DNA of 64,000 nt from Cyanobium sp. E1_MAG_00006 (GCA_027488975.1 JAIYAQ010000029.1:79007-143006), one strand, 5' to 3'. Shown: positions 1 through 10,172, numbered from the stretch's first letter. The notes: generated by a model not told the origin, from the sequence alone. Program-made: numbers and translations.

Positions 1-769
1 GCAGCCGAGCATCCAGGGTCAGCTGTAGGCGCAGGTCGTCGCCATAGAGCACACCGGCCTTCAGGCCATCGGGCAGCGGTGTGCCATCGGCACCGCGGCG
101 CATTCTGCGTGAGGCTTCATGACGGCGCAGGTCGGTGTCACGGCTCTGCTCCAGGCCCGCCTGAGCAACGCGTTCCAGATTGAGGAAGCCCACCACGTTG
201 GCGAACAGGCTGCCCTGGGGATAGATGCGCTGGGGGTAGGCCTCCAGATCGAGCCCGCTGATGCCCAAGTTGCGCACCCGCAGGGCGGTTTCGGGATCCA
301 GCTCGCTGGTGAGCTTCACCCCTGATTTGCGCCCGTCCATGGCACGGACAAGATCGGCCATCGGCAGCGCCAGAACGGTCGACAGTCGGCGCGCCACATC
401 CAGCGGACTGCGCAGCTGGCCGCTGTCGTCGCCGGGGAAGGCGAAGTAGCGGGGGTGGGCCCAGAGGGTGAAACGCTCCTCATCCAGGGCCACCAGCCTG
501 CCCTGGCGATCCACGATCGTGCGGCGTTTGCCGATCGGTGCCACGGTCTGGGTCTGTACGGCCCGGGCCCGCTCCAGCAACTCCCGCCCCTGGATCACCT
601 GCACCCAGGCCAGACGGATCGCAAGCCCGGCAAGTCCTGCCGCCAGCAGGCCGTACACCAGCCAGAGGCGCTTGGCGGGGACCGGAGAGAAAGCAACCAC
701 AGGGCGATGACGGCCCTGTCCGCGATGGGCCAGAGGCTGGGGCCGCTTGCCCTGGACGCCGTTCACCAT
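1..769 (-). CDS. ftsI: Penicillin-binding protein / peptidoglycan transpeptidase FtsI (partial, C-terminus outside window)
   Basis: Minus-strand reading from ATG at 769 gives MVNGVQGKRPQ..LAIRLAWVQVIQGRELLERARAVQTQTV..RRTIVDRQGRLVALDEERFTLWAHPRYF..., typical class B PBP N-terminus; ORF runs off the window edge. Confidence 0.85.
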   Translation of the reverse strand, partial: MVNGVQGKRPQPLAHRGQGRHRPVVAFSPVPAKRLWLVYGLLAAGLAGLAIRLAWVQVIQGRELLERARAVQTQTVAPIGKRRTIVDRQGRLVALDEERFTLWAHPRYFAFPGDDSGQLRSPLDVARRLSTVLALPMADLVRAMDGRKSGVKLTSELDPETALRVRNLGISGLDLEAYPQRIYPQGSLFANVVGFLNLERVAQAGLEQSRDTDLRRHEASRRMRRGADGTPLPDGLKAGVLYGDDLRLQLTLDARL

Positions 770-1248
770 CAGTACCCCGCCAGGATGCGGCGGGGATTGA
801 TCTGGGCCAGCAGGCCTGTGAAGCTGGCCGCTGCTTCAACGCGGCGCGGCGGCGCTACGTAGAGGAGCTTCTCGCTGCTGGTCGGCTGCAGCAACGCCGA
901 CTTGCGCGTCATTGCGAGGTGGTGCTGTTCCAGCACGGCAGCGGATTCCTGCAGGCGATGCTCCAGGCGCTGGGCGGCTTCCAGCTGCTGGAAGTCATGG
1001 GTCCACTGGCCTTGCCAGTGCAATGTCAGGGCGCTGAGGCCGACAACGGCCACACCCAGTCCGGCCAGGGTTCCGTCGCTGATGCGATGCAGGCCGGCCA
1101 GCCAGGGGGCCTGCCGATCCATCTGCCGGGCCGACAGGGATCCCTGAATCAGTCGCAGGCGGCGGCTGATCGCGTTGTGTCTGAGTTCCTTCGTCTGGAG
1201 CGGGCTCTGCTGCCGTGGGGTGGGTTGTGGAACCGGTACGGCGACCAC
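769..1248 (-). CDS. Hypothetical protein upstream of ftsI, one TM segment (FtsL-like position)
   Basis: 159-aa ORF; TM segment GLGVAVVGLSALTLHW; stop overlaps ftsI start (TGATG). Confidence 0.6.
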   Translation of the reverse strand: MVAVPVPQPTPRQQSPLQTKELRHNAISRRLRLIQGSLSARQMDRQAPWLAGLHRISDGTLAGLGVAVVGLSALTLHWQGQWTHDFQQLEAAQRLEHRLQESAAVLEQHHLAMTRKSALLQPTSSEKLLYVAPPRRVEAAASFTGLLAQINPRRILAGY

Positions 1249-1306
1249 GGCATTGGACGAGGACTGCGCAAGTGAACCACGTCACAGCGGGGCCAGCAAG
1301 GTTGTT

Positions 1307-2782
1307 TCAGCTGCCCAGGATCACCAGGTTGATGAAGGTCAGCCCGTTCCAGAGGGCATGCATCAGCACACAGCTCCCCAGCCGGCCGCTGCTCCAGCGC
1401 AGCCAGCCCAGCCCGAGGCCGAGCATGAACAGCGGTGGAAGTTCCCCGAGGCTCAGATGCGCCACCGCGAAGATCGCCGCACTCAGCACCACACCCCAGG
1501 CTGCACCGAGTTCCCGTCCTGCTACAGGCAGCAGCACGCCGCGGAAGATCGTCTCCTCGAACAGGGGGGCAAGCACGACCGCCGTGAAGGCGAAGCAGGC
1601 CAGGGTCGCAGGATCCTGGCTGCGCAGCACGAGATCCAGCAGTGGATTGCTGCCGCCTGGATCAGCCCAGATCTGCCCCTGAAGCCAGCCCACCAGACTC
1701 ACCAGTGGCACCACCATCAGCACGCTGCGCAGGGCGCGCTGAATGCCTGATCCAAGCGGCCGCCAGCGCAGCAGCAGCCAGCCCCCCTCCGGTGCCGGCC
1801 CGAGGCTGCGCAGCATCAGGCTGAGGATCAGCAGTGGGCCGGCCATCAGTGCCAGGTAGAGCACCACAACAGAGAGCCCTTCCCGCAGCGGGCTGGCGAT
1901 CCTCAGCGCCTTGAGCAGGCTCGTCAGCAGAGGCCCAACCAGCAGCGGCGTCAGCAGTTCGCCGATCACCACGAAACCCCCGGCGATCAGCAGGACGGCA
2001 TCCAGTCCGCTCAGGGGAGGTCCCTGCAGGGGCGGCAGCGGCGCGCCGCGCCCCCGCCAGCGCAGCCAGGCCTCACGCAGCAGCAGGGCGACTCCCAGCA
2101 GCAGCAGCAGGCCAGGCAGCACCGTGATGGCCAGCAGCTGCGCGAGGGCGCGCCGACCGGCGGCGGCGCTGCCGCAGCGGCTGCCCCCTCCCAGGGCCTC
2201 GCAGCTCCACAGGCGCAGCAGCGGCCGCTGACCGGCCCAGCCTTTCAGCATGTCTGAGTCATCCGCCTGGTCCAGCCCGGCCGGAGGGGCGCTCCGCAGC
2301 AGTTGCGTGGCCAGACGGCTTTCCGGCCTGGTTCCGCCTGTTGCATTCCCCTCCGTGGCCAGCTCCTTCAGCAGGGCCTCCGCCTGTGCGTTATCGCCGA
2401 GGCGGCGTAGAAGCAGTGCCCGCTCCAGGCGCAGGTCCGCCGCCACGGGCGTGCCAGCTTCGGCCGCTGCGTTGATCTGCTCCGCCAGTGCCCGGCTCAG
2501 GGCTTCAGCTGGATTTGCGCCGGCGAGCAGCGGTCGCAGGGACGGTGGCAGCTGGTGTTCCGCCAGCAGCGCCAGCTCCAGCTGGCGCAGGTTGAGATCT
2601 CCGCCCACCGAGGGGCGGCTGAGGCTGTCCACCAGGCCGTTGAGCCAGAGGAGCAGGCTCAGAGCCAGGCTCACCAGCGCCAGCGCCAGCTTCCAGCTCG
2701 GCGGTTTGCCACCGGCCGGGATTCCGGGCCCGTTGCCTGCTGTCACCGCGCCGCTGGCCCCCGGGCCGATCGTTTGTCGCAT
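1307..2782 (-). CDS. CPBP-family intramembrane glutamic endopeptidase
   Basis: 491 aa, multi-TM; motifs EETIFRGVLLP and FAVAHLSLG near C-terminus. Confidence 0.85.
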   Translation of the reverse strand: MRQTIGPGASGAVTAGNGPGIPAGGKPPSWKLALALVSLALSLLLWLNGLVDSLSRPSVGGDLNLRQLELALLAEHQLPPSLRPLLAGANPAEALSRALAEQINAAAEAGTPVAADLRLERALLLRRLGDNAQAEALLKELATEGNATGGTRPESRLATQLLRSAPPAGLDQADDSDMLKGWAGQRPLLRLWSCEALGGGSRCGSAAAGRRALAQLLAITVLPGLLLLLGVALLLREAWLRWRGRGAPLPPLQGPPLSGLDAVLLIAGGFVVIGELLTPLLVGPLLTSLLKALRIASPLREGLSVVVLYLALMAGPLLILSLMLRSLGPAPEGGWLLLRWRPLGSGIQRALRSVLMVVPLVSLVGWLQGQIWADPGGSNPLLDLVLRSQDPATLACFAFTAVVLAPLFEETIFRGVLLPVAGRELGAAWGVVLSAAIFAVAHLSLGELPPLFMLGLGLGWLRWSSGRLGSCVLMHALWNGLTFINLVILGS

Positions 2783-2889
2783 TCTGACCAGCGGGTGGGC
2801 ATGGCCGACTCCAGGGGCGCGGCCCGGTGCGCCGCAGCAGGCCCTTTCGGGCCCTTTCCATAGGATGAACTTTCGTGTGAAGTGCGCCC

Positions 2890-4242
2890 GTGTCTCTGCG
2901 GATCCTGCTCGTTCGCCACGGCCTGAGCAGCTTCAACCTGGAGCACCGCATCCAGGGTCGCGACGACCTCTCCAGCCTGACGGACGCCGGCGTCAAGCAG
3001 GCCCTGGCCACCGGTGAAGCCCTGCGCGATCTGCCGCTGGCCGCCGCCTACAGCTCACCGCTGCGCCGTGCCCACGACACCGCCATCGCCCTGCTGGCCG
3101 CCCATGGCGGCGGGCTGGAACCTCAGCTTGATGCGGATCTGCTGGAGGTGGATCTGGCCCCCTGGTCGGGGCTGCTGGGGACGGAGGTGCGTGAGCTCTT
3201 CCCCCAGGAGCACCGGCTCTGGCATCACCATCCCGAGCAGCTGCAGCTGCAGCGGCCTGACGGCAGCAGCTACGCCCCGATCCCGGAGCTGCTGGAGCAG
3301 GCTGGCCGCTTCGCCTCCCGCTTGCTGGCGGCCCACGATCCGGCGGCGGCCGGCCACCAGAACGTGCTGGTGGTGGGTCACAACGCCATCCTGCGCTGTC
3401 TGCTGCTCAGCCTGCTGGGCCTGCCCGCTTCCGGCTTCCGTCGCCTGCGGCTCGATAACGCCTCGATCTCCGTTCTGAATCTCAGCCCGGGCGAGGCTGG
3501 CGGTGTGGCGGTCCAGATCGAGTCGCTGAACGGCACCGGCCATCTGCATCCGCAGGTGTGCGCCAGCACCTTGCCGGCCAAAGGGCCCGGCCAGCGCCTG
3601 CTGCTGGTGCGCCATGGCGAGACCGACTGGAACCGCCAGGGTCGCTTTCAGGGACAGATCGACATCCCGCTCAATGCCAACGGCCGCGCTCAGGCCGCAG
3701 CTGCCGGCGAGTTTCTCAAGCGCCTCAGCTTCGACCGGGCCTACACCAGCTCGATGGCTCGGCCCCGCCAGACCGCCGAAGGCATCCTGCAGCACCATCC
3801 CGGTGTTCCCCTCACGAGTGTTCCCCACCTGGTGGAGATCGGCCACGGCGAGTGGGAAGGGCGGCTCGAGGAGGAGATCGCCGATCAGTGGGCCGAGCTG
3901 CTGGCGGACTGGAAGCGGTCGCCCGAAACCGTGCAGATGCCCGGTGGCGAAACCATCCACGATGTGTGGGAACGCTCCCTTGAGGGCTGGAACCGCATCG
4001 CCGCCAGCCTCGATCCAGAGGAAACCGCCCTGGTGGTGGCCCACGATGCTGTCAACAAGACGATTCTCTGCGCCCTGCTCGGCCTCAGCCCCGCCGACAT
4101 CTGGGCGGTGAAGCAGGGCAACGGCGGCGTCACCGTGATCGATTACCCCCATGGCCCGGATCAGCCGCCGGTGGTGGTCTGCCTGAACCAGACGGCCCAT
4201 CTTGGGGGCGTGCTGGATCGCACCGCCGCTGGAGCCCTCTGA
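2890..4242 (+). CDS. Tandem-domain histidine phosphatase (phosphoglycerate-mutase-like)
   Basis: Two RHG motifs: LLVRHGLSSFN and LLVRHGETDWN, each with a later VxxHxxxx motif. Confidence 0.9.
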   Translation: MSLRILLVRHGLSSFNLEHRIQGRDDLSSLTDAGVKQALATGEALRDLPLAAAYSSPLRRAHDTAIALLAAHGGGLEPQLDADLLEVDLAPWSGLLGTEVRELFPQEHRLWHHHPEQLQLQRPDGSSYAPIPELLEQAGRFASRLLAAHDPAAAGHQNVLVVGHNAILRCLLLSLLGLPASGFRRLRLDNASISVLNLSPGEAGGVAVQIESLNGTGHLHPQVCASTLPAKGPGQRLLLVRHGETDWNRQGRFQGQIDIPLNANGRAQAAAAGEFLKRLSFDRAYTSSMARPRQTAEGILQHHPGVPLTSVPHLVEIGHGEWEGRLEEEIADQWAELLADWKRSPETVQMPGGETIHDVWERSLEGWNRIAASLDPEETALVVAHDAVNKTILCALLGLSPADIWAVKQGNGGVTVIDYPHGPDQPPVVVCLNQTAHLGGVLDRTAAGAL

Positions 4243-4283
4243 ACCACCCCGTCGCATGAACTGCTCCGCATGACACGCGCCGC

Positions 4284-5570
4284 ATGAACAGCCGCTTTCT
4301 GCAGCAGGTGTTGCTTCTGGCGGGGCCCGGGCAGGATCCCGCGCCGGCCGATGTGCTCCTCGAGCAAGGCGCCATCGCCGCCATCGGTGCTGAGGCTGCT
4401 GCCATGGCGGCGCAGCGAGGGCTGGAGCCGCTGCAGGCTGCGGGTTGGCTGCTGGCACCGGCGCTGGTGGATCCCCATTCACTGCTGGAGGACCCCTGCA
4501 ACGGCGTGGCTGAAACCCAGGACTCCCTGGAGCGTTCCGCTGTGGCTGCTGGCTATGGAACGCTGGCGCTGCTGCCCCAGGCACGCCGCTGGCGCGATTC
4601 CCCCGAGGCCCTGCAGCTGCGGCAAAGCGGCAGCGGGCTTCAGGTCCTGCTCTGGGGCAGCCTCAGCCGCGGCGGCGAGGGGCAGGTGCTGGCTCCCCAT
4701 GCGGATCAGCTGGCAGCCGGGGCGATCGGTCTGGCGGAGGGGGCATCCACGCCGCCGCTGCCGCTGCTGGAGCGGGCCCTGGCCTTGGGCGAGATGGCTG
4801 ATGCACCCCTATTGCTGGCGGCCCGCGATCCGGCGCTGAGTCAGCAAGGCTTCGTGCGTGAGGGGGTGGAGGCCCTGCGGGCGGGCTGGCCCATCGATCC
4901 TGTCCTGAGCGAGACGCTGCCGCTGCAGGCTCTTCTGGCCCTGCGGCAGTTGCACCCCGGGCGGCGGCTGCGGCTGATGAACCTGTCCACAGCCGCTGCT
5001 GTGGCCCAGCTCGCGGCCCTCGCGCCGGAGCATCGTCCGCCGGCAACAGTCAGCTGGTGGCATCTGCTGGCCGACAGCGGCAGCCTCGATCCCAGCGCGG
5101 AGGGTTGGCGTGTGATGCCGCCGCTGGGCGGGCCCGCGGATCGCCAGGCCCTGTGCGAGGCCCTGGCGGCTGGGGTTTTGTCAGCGGTGGCGGTGCACCA
5201 TCTGGCCCTGGATCCGGAGGAGCAGCTGCTGCCGCTGGACCAGCGCAAACCTGGGGTGGCAGGCCACCGCTTCGTGCTGCCCTGTCTCTGGCAGGAGCTG
5301 GTGCGCGGCCGCGGCTGGTCGGTGCCGCAGCTCTGGCAGGCCCTTTGTTTCGGTCCGGCTGCTCTGCTCGGCTTGGAGGCCCCCAGCCTCACAGTCGGCA
5401 GCCGCCTCTGGCTGCTGTTCGACCCGCAGCGCCCCTGGCGGGCTGGCCTGGATGCCCTGGCCCCGCTGGCGGCCAATCAGCCCCTGGCCGGCGCGACGCT
5501 CACGGGCCAGGTGCTGGCTGCGGGTCTCGCCCCGGAGCTGTGGCGGGGGGCAGAGGGTCCGGTGTCCTGA
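4284..5570 (+). CDS. Dihydroorotase-like amidohydrolase family protein
   Basis: 428-aa ORF; LAPALVDPHSLLEDP and overall dihydroorotase-like layout. Confidence 0.7.
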   Translation: MNSRFLQQVLLLAGPGQDPAPADVLLEQGAIAAIGAEAAAMAAQRGLEPLQAAGWLLAPALVDPHSLLEDPCNGVAETQDSLERSAVAAGYGTLALLPQARRWRDSPEALQLRQSGSGLQVLLWGSLSRGGEGQVLAPHADQLAAGAIGLAEGASTPPLPLLERALALGEMADAPLLLAARDPALSQQGFVREGVEALRAGWPIDPVLSETLPLQALLALRQLHPGRRLRLMNLSTAAAVAQLAALAPEHRPPATVSWWHLLADSGSLDPSAEGWRVMPPLGGPADRQALCEALAAGVLSAVAVHHLALDPEEQLLPLDQRKPGVAGHRFVLPCLWQELVRGRGWSVPQLWQALCFGPAALLGLEAPSLTVGSRLWLLFDPQRPWRAGLDALAPLAANQPLAGATLTGQVLAAGLAPELWRGAEGPVS

Positions 5571-6285
5571 GCTCACCGGCTGTTCCGGGAGGCCAGAAGC
5601 GCCAGAAGGCTCGGCCGATGATCTCACTCTGGGGCAGGAACGCACCACCCGGCCAGAAGCGTCCATCCCAGCTGTTGGCCCGGTTGTCGCCAAGGGTGAG
5701 CACGTGCTTCGGCGGCACCACCGCGTTCAACGTGCGGCATGGACCCATGCCCATCGCATCCACCGGGCAGTACTGACGCACGTAAGGCTCGGTCAGCCGA
5801 CGGCCGTTCACGCTGACCTCGCCACGGGGCGTGACCACCACCCTGTCGCCAGGAACGGCCACCACTCGCTTGATGTAGGCATCGCAGGCGGGGGTCTGCA
5901 GCCCGGGCAGGGCATTCACCAGCGGCAGATTCACCAGCAGGCAGCGCAGCGGGCCCGCCTGATGCTCGACCCGGAGCACCGGATCGAAGTGATGCGGCGC
6001 GTGGAACACCACGATCTCGCCGCGCCGCGGCGGGCGCTGGCGGTAGCTGAGCTTCTCCACCAGCAGCCGGTCCTGCAGCTGAAGCCCCGGCAGCATCGAG
6101 CCGGATGGGATGTAACGGGCCTCGAGAATGAACTGGCGCACCCCCAGGGCCACTGCCAGGGTGATCAGCACGCCGCGCCAGAAGGCCCAGGGGCTCTCGC
6201 CTTCAGGGTCAGGGCTTGCGGCGTCGGCCCGATCGGCGGCTGCCGCGTCGTCTGGGGCCTCGGATGACGGATCGTGCTGCGGCAA
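5500..6285 (-). CDS. lepB: Signal peptidase I
   Basis: YIPSGSMLPGLQLQDRLLVEKLSYR, KRVVAVPGDRV, LGDNRANSWDGRFWP; 3' end overlaps the convergent dihydroorotase-like ORF. Confidence 0.92.
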   Translation of the reverse strand: MPQHDPSSEAPDDAAAADRADAASPDPEGESPWAFWRGVLITLAVALGVRQFILEARYIPSGSMLPGLQLQDRLLVEKLSYRQRPPRRGEIVVFHAPHHFDPVLRVEHQAGPLRCLLVNLPLVNALPGLQTPACDAYIKRVVAVPGDRVVVTPRGEVSVNGRRLTEPYVRQYCPVDAMGMGPCRTLNAVVPPKHVLTLGDNRANSWDGRFWPGGAFLPQSEIIGRAFWRFWPPGTAGELRTPDPLPPATAPGRDPQPAPGP

Positions 6286-6349
6286 CGGGTTGCCCTGTCA
6301 AAGGCGTCAGAAGTAGGGAAGATTAGGCCTCAGCCGCCGGCCCCCAAGC

Positions 6350-7852
6350 ATGGTTCGTCCCCGCTGGTTGGCGGCGCGGAGGCTCACGGGAGGTGGGGTC
6401 GCATCACCGCGGTTCTGGCACCACTGGGATCGGGCTGTGGCCCTCTGGGCCGCGCTCAATCTGCTCTGGGTGGCGTTCGACATCACCTACGTGCCGCTGC
6501 GCACCTTCTGGCTGCAGCGCAACCTCACGCCGCTGCCGCAGGTGCCCCTGGTGGTGCCCCTCACGATCCTGCCGGACATCACCCCCCTCTACGACCCTGT
6601 GAAGGGCATCGAGCCGCACCGGGAAACACAGGCCTGGCTCGATAGCTTCCAGCGGTTGGATCAGGCGCTGCTGGCGGGCGCTCCCACCGCCATCACCGCT
6701 CCACTGCGGGACCGTCAGCTGGAGCTGACGGTGCAGATGATCAACGAGAACCCGTTTGCGGCCTCGGGCAACAGCGGCACCCTCGAGAAGCTGAAGAACC
6801 GCCTGCGTCAGCGAGCGTCCCGCGATTCCGCCAAGCAGGCGGCGGCGCTGCTGCTGGCGGATCCCTGGCTGGCGCAGCGGGGCTGGGGGCAGGAGCGGCG
6901 CTTCTGGCAGCAGCAGATCCTGCCGCTGGTGGCCACCAGCTACTGGCGTTCGATCGATGAGAACGGTCGCCCCAGCGATCATTTCTGGCGTTTCGATCTG
7001 TTGCTCTTCCAGAGCGTCTTCGCCCTGGACATCCTGTTGCGGGTGCTGCGGCTGCGGCGACGCTTCCCGTCCCTCAGCTGGCGCGATGCCCTGTTGCGCC
7101 GCTGGATCGATCTGCCCCTGCTTCTCCCCTTCTGGCGCTGGTTGCGCCTTGCGCCGGTGGTGGAGCGGCTGAGCAGCGCTGGCCTGATCAACGTGGAGCC
7201 GCTGCGCGCCGCCATCAGCCGGGTGGTGGTGGCCCTGCTTGCTCTGGAGCTGTTCGAGGTGCTGGCCCTGCAGCTGGTTGATGGCACCCAGTCGCTGATT
7301 CGCTCGCCTCAGTGGCCGCGCTGGATCCGCAGTCTGCGCAGCCATCAGACCGTGGCGCTCGGCCAGCAGCAGGAGCTGGTGGAGCTGGTGCAGTTGTGGG
7401 GGCCACTGCTGCTGGGTCAGGTGGCGCCGCGGCTGTCGCCGGAGCTGCAGGGGCTGCTCGGTCATGCCCTGCAGCAGAGCCTGCGGGACCTGCCCGGTGG
7501 TGCCGTGGTTCCGCCCGCCCTCACCCGTCAGCTGGCGGCCGGCATGGTGGACAGCCTGGTGGAGTTGTCGCGCGGCACGGCCGATCGGCTTGCCCAGAGC
7601 GATGGCCGCCAGGTGGAGTTGCTGCAGGGCATCATCGATCGTTTCTGGGAGGAGCTGGCCTGCTCCCTGGAGCGAGGCAGCACGTTGGAGCGCAGTCAGA
7701 TGCTGCTGTTCACCCTGCTGCAGCAGCTCAAGCGCAACTATCTGGCCCAGGTGAACCGCGCCGGCATCGATGCGCTGATGGATGAGCTCGATGAGCTGGC
7801 TGCACCAGCCCATGGGGCCGTCGATGGCGCCTCCGGTCCTACGTCCGGCTGA
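6350..7852 (+). CDS. Conserved hypothetical membrane protein with ion-channel-like TM/arginine segments
   Basis: 500-aa ORF; FDLLLFQSVFALDILLRVLRLRRRFPSLSWRDALLRRWIDLPLLLPFWRWLRLAPVVERL. Confidence 0.75.
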   Translation: MVRPRWLAARRLTGGGVASPRFWHHWDRAVALWAALNLLWVAFDITYVPLRTFWLQRNLTPLPQVPLVVPLTILPDITPLYDPVKGIEPHRETQAWLDSFQRLDQALLAGAPTAITAPLRDRQLELTVQMINENPFAASGNSGTLEKLKNRLRQRASRDSAKQAAALLLADPWLAQRGWGQERRFWQQQILPLVATSYWRSIDENGRPSDHFWRFDLLLFQSVFALDILLRVLRLRRRFPSLSWRDALLRRWIDLPLLLPFWRWLRLAPVVERLSSAGLINVEPLRAAISRVVVALLALELFEVLALQLVDGTQSLIRSPQWPRWIRSLRSHQTVALGQQQELVELVQLWGPLLLGQVAPRLSPELQGLLGHALQQSLRDLPGGAVVPPALTRQLAAGMVDSLVELSRGTADRLAQSDGRQVELLQGIIDRFWEELACSLERGSTLERSQMLLFTLLQQLKRNYLAQVNRAGIDALMDELDELAAPAHGAVDGASGPTSG

Positions 7853-7865
7853 GGCAGCGGTGGCG

Positions 7866-8243
7866 TCAGTCGGCCAGCGCGGCCGACCATTCCTCCACCT
7901 TGAAGCCCACCAGAGCTTTGCCGGAGGCGGTGATGGCGAAAGGGCGCTTGATCAGCCTGCCGTCGGCAGCGAGCGCCGCCAGGGCCTGCTCGTCGTCCAT
8001 GGCTGCCACGGCCGCGGCGCCGAGGGCGCGATAACTCTGGCCGCTGGTGTTGAACAGCCGCTTGCGGCCCAGAGCAGCAAAGGCCTGGCGCAGCTCTGCC
8101 GTGCTCGGTGGCGCGGTGGTGATGTCAACCAGGTCCAGGCTGCCCAGTGACACGGAAAAGCCCTGCTGGGCAAGCCATTGCAGGGCTTTGCGGCAGGTGC
8201 CGCAGGCGGGATAGCTGTAGACGCGCAACGGCGCCGGGCTCAC
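7866..8243 (-). CDS. ArsC/Spx/MgsR family protein
   Basis: LRVYSYPACGTCRKALQWLAQQGF; 125 aa, ArsC-like fold signature CxxC. Confidence 0.85.
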   Translation of the reverse strand: MSPAPLRVYSYPACGTCRKALQWLAQQGFSVSLGSLDLVDITTAPPSTAELRQAFAALGRKRLFNTSGQSYRALGAAAVAAMDDEQALAALAADGRLIKRPFAITASGKALVGFKVEEWSAALAD

Positions 8244-8659
8244 TTGCCGATCAGAGACTTGAGTGCACCCACCAGGCTGTTGGAGCCCTTGCCGACACCA
8301 CCCTGCGGACGGGTGCGGACCGTCACGTCGCCGTTGACGCTGGTGCGGCAGCTCAGGCGGTAGTTGGCGGGGCGATCGGCCAGGTACACCTGCTCCACAT
8401 CACTGCGTGGGGAGAGGTTCTGCATGCCCTCCACCACTTCCACCACGCAGGTGCCGCACTGGCCGACGCCGCCGCAGTTGTTGAGGTTGTTCAGACCCTT
8501 GTAGGGGTTGATGCCGGCATCCAGGGCCGCCTTGCGCAGGTTGGCCCCCTCGATGCAACCGACCTGCTGGCCTTCCTGTTCAAAACGGATGGTGGGCACG
8601 GTCGGACAGGGGATCTTCGGCGCCGACAAACTTACCTGCCCGGCGTCACTTTCTGACAT
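8240..8659 (-). CDS. 2Fe-2S ferredoxin (chloroplast-type-like)
   Basis: LNNCGGVGQCGTCVVEVVEGMQNLSPR...YRLSCRTSVNGDVTVRTRP. Confidence 0.85.
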   Translation of the reverse strand: MSESDAGQVSLSAPKIPCPTVPTIRFEQEGQQVGCIEGANLRKAALDAGINPYKGLNNLNNCGGVGQCGTCVVEVVEGMQNLSPRSDVEQVYLADRPANYRLSCRTSVNGDVTVRTRPQGGVGKGSNSLVGALKSLIGK

Positions 8660-8743
8660 CGCTCTCCCCGCCCGATATGGATCGCAGCCTGATCCGGAAG
8701 CCCGGTCGGCCCTGCTTAGCATCGGGGGAGCGGGAACGATCGC

Positions 8744-9418
8744 GTGCATCCAGCGGGTTATGACCGGATCCAGAGCCAGGTGATTCCCGGCTACGGCAGC
8801 CTGGCCCGGCTGGCGGTAGCGCTGCTGGCCACCTCGCCGCTGGCGTCCACCGACGGCGCCGAGGTGCTTGTCGCCGGCTGCGGTACCGGCTCGGAGCTGC
8901 TGGAGGCAGTCGCTCAGCGGCCCGACTGGCGGCTCACAGCTCTCGATCCCAGCCTCGAGATGCTCAGCGAGGCGCGCCAGAAGCTCGCGGAGAACCCCCA
9001 CATCAGCTGGCACCACAGCACGGTGGAAGCCCTAGTGGACCAGCCCGGTTCAACCGGTCGCCATGCCGGCGCCCTGGCGGTGCTGGTGCTCCAGTCGCTG
9101 CCGGATGACGGCAGCAAGCTCAACTTCCTCACCGCCCTCGCCCGCTGCCTCCAGCCTGGTGCCCAGCTGGTGCTGGTGGATCTGATGCAGACCTCCCTGC
9201 CCTCGCTGGAAGCTCAGATCGATGCGGCCTGGCAAGGCTTCCAGCGGGCCAGTGGATTCGAGGCGGACGGTGGCGGCCTGGATCATCTCAGCGAGGCTCT
9301 GCACCCGATCGGCCTGGCGCGGCTCACCAGCCTGGTGAATGCCGCCGGCTTCGGCGATCCGGCCCGGGTGTTTCAGGCTCTGGGTTTCGAGGGGTTCCTG
9401 CTGCAGCGCCGGGGCTGA
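8744..9418 (+). CDS. Class I SAM-dependent methyltransferase
   Basis: VLVAGCGTGSELLEAVAQRPDWRLTALDPSLEML. Confidence 0.85.
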   Translation: MHPAGYDRIQSQVIPGYGSLARLAVALLATSPLASTDGAEVLVAGCGTGSELLEAVAQRPDWRLTALDPSLEMLSEARQKLAENPHISWHHSTVEALVDQPGSTGRHAGALAVLVLQSLPDDGSKLNFLTALARCLQPGAQLVLVDLMQTSLPSLEAQIDAAWQGFQRASGFEADGGGLDHLSEALHPIGLARLTSLVNAAGFGDPARVFQALGFEGFLLQRRG

Positions 9419-9937
9419 TCAGCGCGTCCTGCGGGCCGCCTCGATGCAGCGCTCCAGCAGTTCCGGAACGGCATCGGCATCCAGCCAGCCACCAATGTCC
9501 ACCACACGGCCTTCCATGTTCTTGTAGGTGCGGAAGAACTCCGCCACCTCCTCCAGCTGATTGGGGGCGATCTGGCGGATGCTGTGAATGCCGCGCTGGC
9601 GTGGGTCGGCCGCCGGAACGCAGAGCAGCTTGCCGTCGTGGGCACCGCAATCGACCATGTCGAGGATGCCGATTGGACGGGCGGCGATCAGGCAGCCGGC
9701 AAAGGTGGGCTCCTGCATGATCACCATCGCGTCGAGGGGGGCACCGTCCTCGGCCATGGTGTTGGGCACGAAGCCGTAATCAAATGGGTACCGCACGGAA
9801 GAGTGCAGCACCCGATCCAGGGCCATCAGCCCGGCTTCAGCGTTGTACTCGTATTTGTTGCTGCTGCCGGCCGGGATCTCCACGACCAGATTCACCAGTC
9901 CTGGCGCCGGCGAGGCCTGCAGGCTGCGCAAGTCCAT
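9419..9937 (-). CDS. ppa: Inorganic pyrophosphatase, class I (copy 1)
   Basis: VEIPAGSSNKYEYNAEAGLMALDRVLHSSVRYPFDYGFVPNT; start chosen at MDLRSL. Confidence 0.9.
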   Translation of the reverse strand: MDLRSLQASPAPGLVNLVVEIPAGSSNKYEYNAEAGLMALDRVLHSSVRYPFDYGFVPNTMAEDGAPLDAMVIMQEPTFAGCLIAARPIGILDMVDCGAHDGKLLCVPAADPRQRGIHSIRQIAPNQLEEVAEFFRTYKNMEGRVVDIGGWLDADAVPELLERCIEAARRTR

Positions 9938-10172
9938 CGGGTCGTGCGAGGGGGAGGGCTGGTGGGCGGCCGCCAACGATGCTGGCCAGCGGGATGACCA
10001 GAGTCAGCAGGGCGATCACAGCCCCCAGCAGAGGAGCTGTGGTGTGGAACAGGCTGACCGGACTGTAGGGATCCTCGCCGGATTCCGGACTCGGTTCAGT
10101 GGATCGGCCGCTGGCCACCGGAGCTGGGGCGAGGGTCGATCCGCTGGTTCGGGGAGGGGGGTCGGAGTCCAA
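9837..10172 (-). CDS. Small single-TM hypothetical protein overlapping the ppa 5' end in another frame
   Basis: TM LLGAVIALLTLVIPLASIV; C-terminal part is out-of-frame ppa, so the true end is uncertain. Confidence 0.3.
   Translation of the reverse strand: MDSDPPPRTSGSTLAPAPVASGRSTEPSPESGEDPYSPVSLFHTTAPLLGAVIALLTLVIPLASIVGGRPPALPLARPDGLAQPAGLAGARTGESGRGDPGRQQQQIRVQR

Noticed and set aside
3055-4584. 509-aa minus-strand ORF over the phosphatase gene
   Set aside because: Antisense to a strongly conserved tandem RHG phosphatase; spans two plus-strand genes.
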